Origin: an uncultured Eubacteriales bacterium
GTDB taxonomy: Bacteria; Bacillota_A; Clostridia; Christensenellales; Aristaeellaceae
DNA length: 6,574 bases
Direction: 5' to 3'
Assembly (NCBI GenBank): GCA_902775835.1
Contig: CACYNZ010000212.1
Location: forward strand, 1-6,574
Below are positions 1 to 5,556 of this stretch, in pieces (within the stretch, counting starts at the first letter, position 1; each line of letters starts with the position of its first letter). The position numbers and the translations under genes were made by a program. The notes beneath the pieces were generated by a model, which did not search any database, was not told where the DNA came from, and was given only the letters and a program-made list of their open reading frames with translations.

Positions 1-1
1 G

Positions 2-634
2 GAAGCGGAGCTGACATGTGACACGACAGCGACCGTATGCAGCGCTGCCATGCTTTCTGAGAAGATTGCGTATCTGGAGATCATCAGCCTTGATGAGAGC
101 GAAGCGATAGAAAAGGCAGTGGCTTTCCTTGCGGAAAGCAATCCGGAAGTGATGATTGTGGACCTGCGCGGAGCGATCGGCAATGACATGGACGTGACTG
201 CGAAAGTGGCCGGCGCACTGCTTGGCAATGTGGAAATCGCCAAATGCCAGGGCAAGCAGGGTGAGCCGGAAGTGGTAAAGGCTGAGGGCTCCGGGCTGGA
301 TATCGGTTATGTCGTGCTTGTGGACCAGTATACATCCGATGGCGCCGAGATTCTTGCCCAGGCGCTGAGAGAAGCCAAAAAGGCCCCACTTGTGGGAGAA
401 ACGACCTTCGGCAATACGCCCAAGCTGACCTGGTATGACCTGAACGATGATCTGATGTGCCTTGCCACTGCGCGCTATCTCAGCGCGGAGGGTGTGGAGA
501 TCCACATGAACGGTCTTGAAGTGGACACTGAAGTTGAACGCAGTGAAGACGATGACGCAGCGGATGAGGATAGTCAGCTGAATGCTGCATTGGAACTGGC
601 TGAAAAGATGACGGGAGAGGAGGAAGACTCATGA
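2..634 (+). CDS. S41 family peptidase-like protein, catalytically inactive, 5'-partial
   Basis: The frame is open to the window edge (16 codons precede the first ATG at position 50), so this is the C-terminal part of a longer gene and that ATG is probably internal. The S41 core is recognisable. Counting from the ATG at 50, residues 5-14 match the strand before the core, VDLRG (37-41) matches the DLRxNPGG region, VVLVDQ (88-93) precedes the serine motif, and LVGETTFG (114-121) precedes the lysine. Aligned without gaps to active S41 enzymes, the catalytic Ser is Asp97, the Lys is Asn122 and the Gln is Leu126, and NPGG is replaced by AIGN. It should therefore not cleave peptides. Any N-terminal signal peptide or PDZ domain lies outside the window. 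The C-terminus is very acidic. The stop overlaps the next gene by ATGA, so the two are translationally coupled. Family assignment is confident; the role is unknown and could be binding or regulatory. Confidence 0.85.
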   Translation, partial: EAELTCDTTATVCSAAMLSEKIAYLEIISLDESEAIEKAVAFLAESNPEVMIVDLRGAIGNDMDVTAKVAGALLGNVEIAKCQGKQGEPEVVKAEGSGLDIGYVVLVDQYTSDGAEILAQALREAKKAPLVGETTFGNTPKLTWYDLNDDLMCLATARYLSAEGVEIHMNGLEVDTEVERSEDDDAADEDSQLNAALELAEKMTGEEEDS

Positions 635-1845
635 AATCCATGACTTTGTGGCTGACAATGATTCTTCTGGTATGCTGCCCTGTCTGTCAGGGAATGGCAG
701 AATCCCCCGAGGATGCAGTGGAAACGGATGTTACGCCGATGGTGAGCCTTCCATCCTTCATGGTGGAGGAATACAGATCGATTGCGGATACGCTGGATCT
801 GGTCAGTCTGGTGCAGGAAGGATACTTTGGTGAAGTGGCTGAGGAAGATCTTCTGGAAGGCGCTGTGGCCGGCATGCTGGCAAGCCTGGGAGACCCGTAT
901 ACCTTCTACTATACACCCGAAGCCTATGCCGAAATATGGGAAGAAGATGAAGGGGAATACGCCGGTATCGGTATTCTGATTTCGGCAAACTATCAGTCCC
1001 AGATCTGTACCTGTATCCGCACGTTTACAGGCAGTCCCGCAGAGGCGGCCGGAGTCCGGCGCGGAGATATACTCTACATGGTCGAAGACATGAAGGTCAA
1101 TGCTGACAACCTCACTGAAGCGGTGGACATCATGCGCGGAACCCCGGAAACAGATGTGCATGTGACATTCCTCCGGGACGGGGAGGAGATCCATACAACG
1201 ATTACACGCGCGATCATCAATGTCACCCGGGTTGAATGGGGTGTGCTGGAGGACAATATCGGGTATATCTGCCTGTATGAATTTGCAGGAGACTGTGCGG
1301 AGAAGTTCCAGCAGGCGGTCGACGAACTGACAGCCCAAAATGTTCAGGGCATCATCATTGATCTCAGAGACAATCCGGGCGGTTGGGTGGATGCTGCTCA
1401 GTCCATGGCAGACATCTTCCTGGACGAGGGCCTGATCTTTTACAGCCAGTATAAGGACGGATATCAGGAACGCGCGTATTCCAAGGATGGAAAGGTGGAC
1501 CTGCCATTGGTCATCCTTGTGAATGAGAACAGTGCCAGTTCTTCTGAAATTCTGACCGGTGCGCTACAGGACCGGGCGAATGCGACCGTGGTCGGCGTAC
1601 AGAGCTATGGCAAGGGAATCATTCAGGCTGTGATGCCGCTTGGCAGGGAAGGTGCCGGCATGCAGATCACCTTTGCGCAGTATTTTACGCCCAATGGAAA
1701 TGCTGTGCATGGTATCGGCATTACACCGGACATCACGGTTGAACTGGATGAGAATGATGACGGCATTTATGAGTTCGGCGATCTTGCGGATCCGCAGCTT
1801 CACTGCGCTGTGGAGACGATGCAGAAAAAGATTGCGGCGCAGTAA
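631..1845 (+). CDS. S41 family C-terminal processing peptidase (CtpA/Prc-like), exported
   Basis: This is a complete 404-residue serine protease of the CtpA/Prc family, which cleaves substrates near their C-termini outside the membrane. Residues 1-23 look like a Sec signal peptide: Lys2, a hydrophobic stretch at about 5-16, and possible cleavage after GMA at 21-23. There is no good lipobox despite three cysteines. A short helical region (about 45-105) leads into a PDZ domain (about 108-196, with YAGIGIL at 110-116 and RRGDILYM at 143-150). The peptidase core runs from about 205 to 372. It has IDLRDNPGG (243-251), SASSSE with nucleophile Ser303, and YGKG with general base Lys328, 25 residues later as in Prc; Gln332 completes the Ser-Lys-Gln triad. 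The start is well supported by AGGAGG at 618-623, 7 bases before the ATG. It overlaps the upstream inactive S41 gene by ATGA. Substrate unknown. Confidence 0.95.
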   Translation: MKSMTLWLTMILLVCCPVCQGMAESPEDAVETDVTPMVSLPSFMVEEYRSIADTLDLVSLVQEGYFGEVAEEDLLEGAVAGMLASLGDPYTFYYTPEAYAEIWEEDEGEYAGIGILISANYQSQICTCIRTFTGSPAEAAGVRRGDILYMVEDMKVNADNLTEAVDIMRGTPETDVHVTFLRDGEEIHTTITRAIINVTRVEWGVLEDNIGYICLYEFAGDCAEKFQQAVDELTAQNVQGIIIDLRDNPGGWVDAAQSMADIFLDEGLIFYSQYKDGYQERAYSKDGKVDLPLVILVNENSASSSEILTGALQDRANATVVGVQSYGKGIIQAVMPLGREGAGMQITFAQYFTPNGNAVHGIGITPDITVELDENDDGIYEFGDLADPQLHCAVETMQKKIAAQ

Positions 1846-1888
1846 GAAAATCGCGGAAAGAGTGATGCACACTCTTTCCGCGATTTTC
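1846..1888. terminator. Bidirectional rho-independent terminator, 19-bp perfect stem
   Basis: A perfect inverted repeat has arms at 1846-1864 and 1870-1888 with a 5-base loop (ATGCA). It starts at the base after the S41 stop codon. The outer ends are AAAA on the left and TTTT on the right, and the core is GC-rich, so it can work in both directions. It ends the S41 pair on the + strand and the convergent DUF1292 gene (ending at 1920) on the - strand. Confidence 0.9.
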
Positions 1889-1919
1889 CATACTCAGACA
1901 CGATGATGCAGACGGATGA

Positions 1920-2198
1920 TCACCGGGCATCCTCGAACTCGTAGTCTTCAGAACAGGCTTCAAAATAATAGAACACCGTTTCGGATTCGGATTCGTCCTC
2001 CACATAGGTGAGGAACTCTTCGCCATCTTCTTCCTCAACCCGGAACACAAGAAGTGCTTCTTCATCCTCGCTGTCCTGAAGAAGAACATAGGTGATATCA
2101 TTCATGATCACGCGGCCCACTGCCTGAAGATCCACGCTGTCGCCATCGTCGAGGGGGAGCGTATAGATGGAGTGGTCTTCAAGAATCTGATTTGGCAT
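1920..2198 (-). CDS. DUF1292 domain-containing protein (YrzB/UPF0473-type)
   Basis: A 92-residue cytoplasmic protein recognised as DUF1292 from its pattern: an acidic N-terminal strand pair, ITYVLLQD (35-42), LLVFRVEEEDGEEF (49-62) and an acidic C-terminus with aromatic residues. No biochemical function is established for the family. It is strongly acidic: I count 29 Asp/Glu, 3 Arg, 1 His and no Lys. The ATG at 2198 is chosen because GGGAGG (2207-2212, - strand) sits 8 bases upstream. The frame extends to a GTG at 2228, but that lies at or upstream of the predicted transcription start and has no ribosome binding site. It is divergent from rplS and converges on the S41 pair. In many Firmicutes this family sits beside ruvX (yrrK) and ireB; here it stands alone. 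Confidence 0.85.
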   Translation of the reverse strand: MPNQILEDHSIYTLPLDDGDSVDLQAVGRVIMNDITYVLLQDSEDEEALLVFRVEEEDGEEFLTYVEDESESETVFYYFEACSEDYEFEDAR

Positions 2199-2216
2199 GG
2201 CTTCAACCTCCCAATT

Positions 2217-2227
2217 CACATTGTGCA
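2217..2227. repeat. 11-bp direct repeat CACATTGTGCA, copy 1
   Basis: CACATTGTGCA occurs here and again at 2396-2406. This copy covers the predicted transcription start of the DUF1292 gene and touches its -10 box. It overlaps an 8-bp palindrome TGTGCACA (2222-2229). The position suits an operator, but no protein is known to bind here and the repeat could be chance. Confidence 0.4.
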
Positions 2228-2228
2228 C

Positions 2229-2257
2229 ATGATAGCGATATGGATAGAGGTTGTCAA
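2229..2257 (-). promoter_or_regulatory. Sigma-A type promoter of the DUF1292 gene
   Basis: Reading the - strand, a consensus -35 TTGACA (2252-2257) is followed by a 17-base spacer and a -10 TATCAT (2229-2234). Transcription should start near 2222, giving a leader of about 24 bases that contains the ribosome binding site at 2207-2212. This supports the ATG at 2198 over the upstream GTG. Confidence 0.85.
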
Positions 2258-2307
2258 ACGGATGCGCTGTATTTCGGGAAAACAGAGCCGCGTACCCGGA
2301 GGGAATG

Positions 2308-2356
2308 AATTTTTTCTTTGGAATCCCTTGCAGAGCATACCGCGTTGTGATAAAAT
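2308..2356 (+). promoter_or_regulatory. Strong sigma-A promoter of rplS with UP-like A/T tract
   Basis: The -35 is TTGCAG (2328-2333), followed by a 17-base spacer and -10 TAAAAT (2351-2356). TGA directly before the -10 (2348-2350) makes it an extended -10. An A/T-rich tract at 2308-2319 lies about 44 to 55 bases before the predicted start (near 2363), where UP elements lie in ribosomal gene promoters. The leader before the rplS ATG would be about 87 bases. Confidence 0.8.
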
Positions 2357-2377
2357 CGCGTTTGTGACAACGGGCGG

Positions 2378-2417
2378 TCCGCTGTTCGGAACGTGCACAT
2401 TGTGCAGAAGCCGAATA
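2378..2417 (+). promoter_or_regulatory. Possible structured leader in the rplS 5' UTR
   Basis: TTCGG (2385-2389) can pair with CCGAA (2411-2415). Inside it, TGCA (2394-2397) can pair with TGCA (2403-2406), giving a stacked hairpin with a 4x4 internal loop and a CATTG loop. A competing hairpin pairs TCCG (2378-2381) with CGGA (2387-2390) and uses the same CGG bases. Ribosomal protein leaders often bind their own product, and an L19 leader family is known in Firmicutes, but I cannot confirm this matches it. Confidence 0.35.
2396..2406. repeat. 11-bp direct repeat CACATTGTGCA, copy 2
   Basis: This is the second copy of the sequence at 2217-2227, here within the rplS leader about 33 bases after the predicted transcription start. 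Together with its flank it forms a perfect 13-bp palindrome (2394-2406, centre at 2400). It may act as a DNA site or as the apical part of the leader hairpin. Confidence 0.4.
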
Positions 2418-2449
2418 CGAACGTCTATGAAGGAAGGAGGATCCGAAAG

Positions 2450-2800
2450 ATGAGCGAAATTATCCGTTCTATTGAAGCAAAGCAGCTTCGGAACGATCGT
2501 CCTCAGTTCAACGTTGGCGATACTGTCAACGTGTGGGTCAAGGTCGTGGAAGGTTCCCATGAGCGTCTTCAGGCGTTCGCCGGTACCGTGATCGCCAAGC
2601 GCAATGGCAGTGTTCGTGAAACGTTCACTGTGCGCCGCGTTTCTTATGGCATTGGTGTGGAGCGTACTTTCCCGCTGCATTCCCCTCGTGTGGACCACAT
2701 TGAAGTACTGCGCAAAGGCAAGGTTCGCCGTGCCAAGCTGTACTATCTGCGTGATCTTCAGGGCAAGGCCGCGAAGATCAAAGAGATCAAGCGCGTGTAA
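2450..2800 (+). CDS. rplS: Large ribosomal subunit protein L19 (bL19)
   Basis: A 116-residue protein, full length for bL19 (about 115 in E. coli and B. subtilis), which sits at the 30S-50S interface of the ribosome. Diagnostic segments are all present: an N-terminal IRSIEAKQL helix (5-13), [16 protein letters not shown] (20-35), [16 protein letters not shown] (38-53), [19 protein letters not shown] (60-78) and a basic tail with [19 protein letters not shown] (89-107). The ATG at 2450 is chosen because AAGGAGG (2434-2440) lies 9 bases upstream; the frame is open further upstream, but that extension would be leader sequence. It has its own promoter and terminator, so it appears monocistronic. 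In many bacteria it ends the rpsP-rimM-trmD-rplS operon, but neither neighbour here is from that operon. Confidence 0.98.
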   Translation: MSEIIRSIEAKQLRNDRPQFNVGDTVNVWVKVVEGSHERLQAFAGTVIAKRNGSVRETFTVRRVSYGIGVERTFPLHSPRVDHIEVLRKGKVRRAKLYYLRDLQGKAAKIKEIKRV

Positions 2801-2831
2801 TTGCACACAGAGGAACTGGACAGGTTCAGAT

Positions 2832-2860
2832 AAAGCCATCCGATTTTGGATGGCTTTTTC
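2832..2860 (+). terminator. Rho-independent terminator of rplS
   Basis: A 10-bp perfect stem pairs 2832-2841 with 2848-2857 (core GCCATCC/GGATGGC) around a GATTTT loop and runs into TTTTT (2855-2859). It lies 31 bases after the rplS stop and just before the promoter of the next gene. Confidence 0.9.
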
Positions 2861-2875
2861 TGCGGAAACACGCGT

Positions 2876-2904
2876 TTGACATTTACTGGATGCTGTAATA
2901 GAAT
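2876..2904 (+). promoter_or_regulatory. Sigma-A promoter of the phosphoribosyltransferase gene
   Basis: A consensus -35 TTGACA (2876-2881) is followed by a 17-base spacer and -10 TAGAAT (2899-2904). Transcription should start near 2911. A GTG start at 2920 would leave only about 9 bases of leader, too few for a ribosome binding site. Confidence 0.8.
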
Positions 2905-2955
2905 TTCGGTGACACGCAAGTGCTGAAGAATAATGAAACGGTGGTTGATTTGACA

Positions 2956-3510
2956 ATGACTTATCCCATGACAGTTGCAGGTTTGAAAAGGGAACTGCCG
3001 TTGTGCAGAGTAAATGACGATCTTTATATCGGTGCGTTTGTGATTTTTGGCGATTGTGAACTGACGATAGCCTGCGCAAAGGAACTGCTGAAAAGAGCGC
3101 CCGAATACGATTATCTGATTACCGCAGAGTCCAAGGGAATTCCGCTGGCTTACGAGATGGCAAAACAGCATGGAGACAAGAAATGGATGCTTGCGCGCAA
3201 AGGCGTAAAGATCTATATGCAGAATGTGTTCGAGACGGAAGTGCATTCCATCACCACTGCAAATGTGCAGAAACTGTATCTGGACGGCGCAGATGCTGCC
3301 CTGCTGAAGGGAAAGCGGATACTGATTGTTGACGATGTCATTTCCACGGGTGAGTCACTGCACGCACTGGAAACCCTGGTGAATGCTGCGGGTGGCAATA
3401 TTGTGGGCAGAATGGCAATTCTCGCTGAAGGTGACGCGCAGAAGCGCGAAGACCTGATCTACCTTGAAAAGCTCCCGATATTCAATGCCAAGGGAGAAGT
3501 CATTGGCTGA
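2956..3510 (+). CDS. Purine-type phosphoribosyltransferase (adenine/xanthine PRT-like)
   Basis: A 184-residue cytoplasmic type I phosphoribosyltransferase. It would join a purine base to PRPP, giving the nucleoside monophosphate and pyrophosphate. The PRPP-binding motif ILIVDDVISTGES is at 122-134 (Asp126-Asp127, Ser130-Thr131-Gly132). ITAESKGIPLAYEMA (55-69) matches the PRPP-loop region of the adenine PRT group, and ARKG (80-83) its Arg-Lys segment. The base substrate cannot be read from sequence: adenine, xanthine or a regulatory role are all possible. The start is uncertain. ATG 2956 begins MTYPMTVAGL, close to where I recall homologues starting, but the nearest Shine-Dalgarno-like bases (GGTGG, 2940-2944) are 11 bases away. 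Alternatives are GTG 2941, GTG 2920 and ATG 2968. It has its own promoter and terminator and converges on a nucleoside-type ABC transporter operon. Confidence 0.88.
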   Translation: MTYPMTVAGLKRELPLCRVNDDLYIGAFVIFGDCELTIACAKELLKRAPEYDYLITAESKGIPLAYEMAKQHGDKKWMLARKGVKIYMQNVFETEVHSITTANVQKLYLDGADAALLKGKRILIVDDVISTGESLHALETLVNAAGGNIVGRMAILAEGDAQKREDLIYLEKLPIFNAKGEVIG

Positions 3511-3551
3511 CTCCGAAAGGGAAGCGTTCCGACTATTCCAAGAGCTATAAG

Positions 3552-3580
3552 AAAAGCAGCGATCGACGATCGCTGCTTTT
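3552..3580. terminator. Bidirectional rho-independent terminator
   Basis: A 13-bp perfect stem pairs 3552-3564 with 3568-3580 (core GCAGCGATC) around a GAC loop, with AAAA at the left end and TTTT at the right. It lies between the convergent phosphoribosyltransferase gene (stop at 3510) and the permease gene (stop at 3584, 3 bases away on the - strand), and should end both transcripts. Confidence 0.9.
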
Positions 3581-3583
3581 TGG

Positions 3584-4486
3584 TTATTTCCCAGCATTCC
3601 TGAGCTTCTGCTGATTCCTCAAAGCCAGGAAAACCATCATCAGGATGGTGCCTATGTAGGGGAAGGTGGCAGTAAGCGTGGGATTGATGATTCCCTGCAT
3701 TCTCTGGCCGGCCGCATCGATGAAACCGAACAGCAGCGTGGCCAGGTAAACCAGCAGAGGATTGGAACGGCCGAAAATGACGCATGCAACGGCTACATAG
3801 CCTTTGGAGGCGGACATGTTTTCTGTAAAGGTGGACAGATAACCGAGGGAAAGATAGGCACCTGCCATGGAACAGAAAAGCCCGCAGAGCAGTGAGGCAA
3901 GGTACTTCATGCGTTCAGGGCTGCGTCCGGCACTGCGCAGGGATTCCGGATGCTCGCCGGAGGCATGAAGCCAGAAGCCCTGGGGTGTGCGGTACAGGAA
4001 AACCCAGCAGACAATGACCAGCACCAGGGCGAGGATGACCATCAGAGAAATAATCACGGGCGTGGATCCCACCATGCCCAGGTTCAGACTGGGCAGTTTG
4101 ACCACGCGTCCTGTCTGCGGATGGAAGGATCCGCTCTGTCCGGGAATGGAGCGGAGCATAAACGTGGTCAATGCCTGGGCAAAGATGTTCAGTGCCACAC
4201 CGATGATAAATTCATCACTGTGGAAGCGTATGACGAACAATCCATAGAACAGGCCGACAAGAGCACCGGACACAAGGCCGAAAACCAGCCCCATGATCCA
4301 GGAATCACACAGCCAGGATCCCATGACCGCAGCGAAGGCGCCGATGGTGATCATGCCGTCGATACCGATGCACATCATTCCTGCCTGATCGGTCATAAGG
4401 CAGCCCAGTGCGGCCAGGATGACGATGGTTGAGGTGTTCACCGTGTTCAGGAGGGTGCCGAGATTGAAAACTGTGCCCCAATTCAT
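3584..4486 (-). CDS. ABC transporter permease, NupQ/YufQ-like (nucleoside uptake)
   Basis: A 300-residue polytopic inner-membrane permease of the BPD_transp_2 family, with about eight or more hydrophobic segments (for example near 20-30, 44-58, 63-85, 143-166, 200-216 and 268-288). The family signature segment reads MMCIGIDGMITIGAF (37-51), corresponding to the usual NIGLEGMMLIGAF. The paired-permease and ATPase arrangement matches the B. subtilis NupNOPQ guanosine transporter and related BMP-dependent nucleoside importers, so nucleoside uptake is likely but the substrate is inferred. It is the last gene of its operon. Its ATG overlaps the stop of the upstream permease gene (ATGA, 4483-4486). 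A G-rich ribosome binding site lies upstream of the start on the - strand, within the end of the preceding gene. A bidirectional terminator follows. Confidence 0.9.
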   Translation of the reverse strand: MNWGTVFNLGTLLNTVNTSTIVILAALGCLMTDQAGMMCIGIDGMITIGAFAAVMGSWLCDSWIMGLVFGLVSGALVGLFYGLFVIRFHSDEFIIGVALNIFAQALTTFMLRSIPGQSGSFHPQTGRVVKLPSLNLGMVGSTPVIISLMVILALVLVIVCWVFLYRTPQGFWLHASGEHPESLRSAGRSPERMKYLASLLCGLFCSMAGAYLSLGYLSTFTENMSASKGYVAVACVIFGRSNPLLVYLATLLFGFIDAAGQRMQGIINPTLTATFPYIGTILMMVFLALRNQQKLRNAGK

Positions 4487-5556
4487 GCTTTCACACCCCC
4501 TGACGTTCCGGCTGCAGCTGCACGGCTTGCACGGCGCTTTGCCAGATTGGCAAGTATGCCTTCCTGTGCGGCCATGAAGAAAATAATGATGGACTGAATA
4601 ATCAGGATCAGTTCACTGGAAATGCCGGTCTGGGACTGCATGGTGATACCGCCGACTTTCAGAATACCGAACAGCAGGCTCATGAGAATGGTGCCGAGAG
4701 GACGATACTGCATGATCATGGCCACCAGCATTCCATCAAAGTAGAACTCGTTGGAGAAGTCGGGCTTGAAACGGGTCTGGAGACCGAAGCACTCGAACAT
4801 GCCGAGCATGCCGCACATGGCACCGGAAATGAGCATGCCGAGGATGCCCAGCGTGGACGCATTGAGTCCGGCAAAGCGGGCAAACCTTTCATTCTGTCCA
4901 GTGAGTTTCATCTGGAAACCGACAGTGGTGCGGCTCATCAGGTACCAGACAAGAAGCGTGATGACAGCAATATAGAAAATGCTTTCTGTAAGATTGGAAC
5001 CGCGGATGAGCTTTGAGAACTGGAAGGTCTTATCCAGAGAGATCGTTCCCTGGGAAACGCCCTTTTCCGCTGTTTTCAGAGGACCGTTGGCCATGTAGGT
5101 GCAGAAGAAAATGGCGATGGAATTCATCAGGATGGTGGTGATGACTTCACTGATGCCCATTTTGATCTTCAGAATGGCCGGGATATAGGCGTAGAAGGCG
5201 CCGGCCGCGATTGCGATCAGAAGGCAGAGCGGGATGGCCAGCCATGGAGACTGACCGGTAAGGAGGGCACCAAGCCAGCATGAGGCAAGAGCGCCGAGGT
5301 ACATCTGGCCTTCACCGCCGACATTGAAGATGCCGCCCTGGCTGGCCACTGCGGTGGCAATGCCTGTAATGCACAGCTGGGCGAATTTGTACAGCGTGTT
5401 ACCGATGGCGCGCTGATTTCCGAAGGCACCGGTGAACATGGCCTGATAGCCTTCAATAGGATTGTGGCCGCTGATCAGCATGATCACTGCGCCGACAAGA
5501 AGGGCCAGAAAGATGCTGACAGCCAGGCTCAGGAGATACTGCTTGCGCTGTTTCAT
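4483..5556 (-). CDS. ABC transporter permease, NupP/YufP-like (nucleoside uptake)
   Basis: A 357-residue polytopic membrane permease, the partner of the downstream permease in a heterodimeric channel. The N-terminus is MKQRKQ followed by a hydrophobic segment at about 7-29. The family signature FNVGGEGQMYLGA (77-89) matches the NIGGEGQ motif of this BPD_transp_2 subgroup. ISEVITTILMNSIA (about 134-147) looks like the cytoplasmic coupling region that contacts the ATPase. The C-terminus is basic then Ala/Gly-rich (RRASRAAAAG). The start is supported by AGGAG (5565-5569, - strand), 8 bases before the ATG. It overlaps the ATPase gene upstream and the second permease gene downstream, each by ATGA, showing tight translational coupling and matched subunit production. 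Confidence 0.92.
   Translation of the reverse strand: MKQRKQYLLSLAVSIFLALLVGAVIMLISGHNPIEGYQAMFTGAFGNQRAIGNTLYKFAQLCITGIATAVASQGGIFNVGGEGQMYLGALASCWLGALLTGQSPWLAIPLCLLIAIAAGAFYAYIPAILKIKMGISEVITTILMNSIAIFFCTYMANGPLKTAEKGVSQGTISLDKTFQFSKLIRGSNLTESIFYIAVITLLVWYLMSRTTVGFQMKLTGQNERFARFAGLNASTLGILGMLISGAMCGMLGMFECFGLQTRFKPDFSNEFYFDGMLVAMIMQYRPLGTILMSLLFGILKVGGITMQSQTGISSELILIIQSIIIFFMAAQEGILANLAKRRASRAAAAGTSGGVKA

Noticed and set aside
631..699. Lipoprotein signal in the active S41 protease (cysteines in LLVCCPVC)
   Set aside because: None of the cysteines is preceded by a lipobox with Gly, Ala or Ser at -1; a Sec signal with cleavage near residue 23 fits better.
574..1338. 254-codon open frame on the - strand
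   Set aside because: It lies antisense to the clear S41 peptidase gene, has no ribosome binding site or recognisable domain, and its composition (Cys/His/Phe-rich) is that of a shadow frame.
2199..2228. Longer DUF1292 reading from GTG 2228
   Set aside because: The GTG lies at or upstream of the predicted transcription start, and the ribosome binding site at 2207-2212 fits the ATG at 2198.
2393..2449. Longer rplS reading frame starting at GTG 2393
   Set aside because: bL19 begins at [13 protein letters not shown]; the added codons span the leader and the AAGGAGG site that serves ATG 2450.
2216..3079. 287-codon open frame on the - strand
   Set aside because: It runs antisense through rplS, two promoters and a terminator; no domain is recognisable and rplS is unmistakable on the other strand.
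3950..4432. 160-codon open frame on the + strand
   Set aside because: It is antisense to the permease gene and rich in His/Asp/Gln as expected of the reverse of membrane-protein codons; no ribosome binding site.
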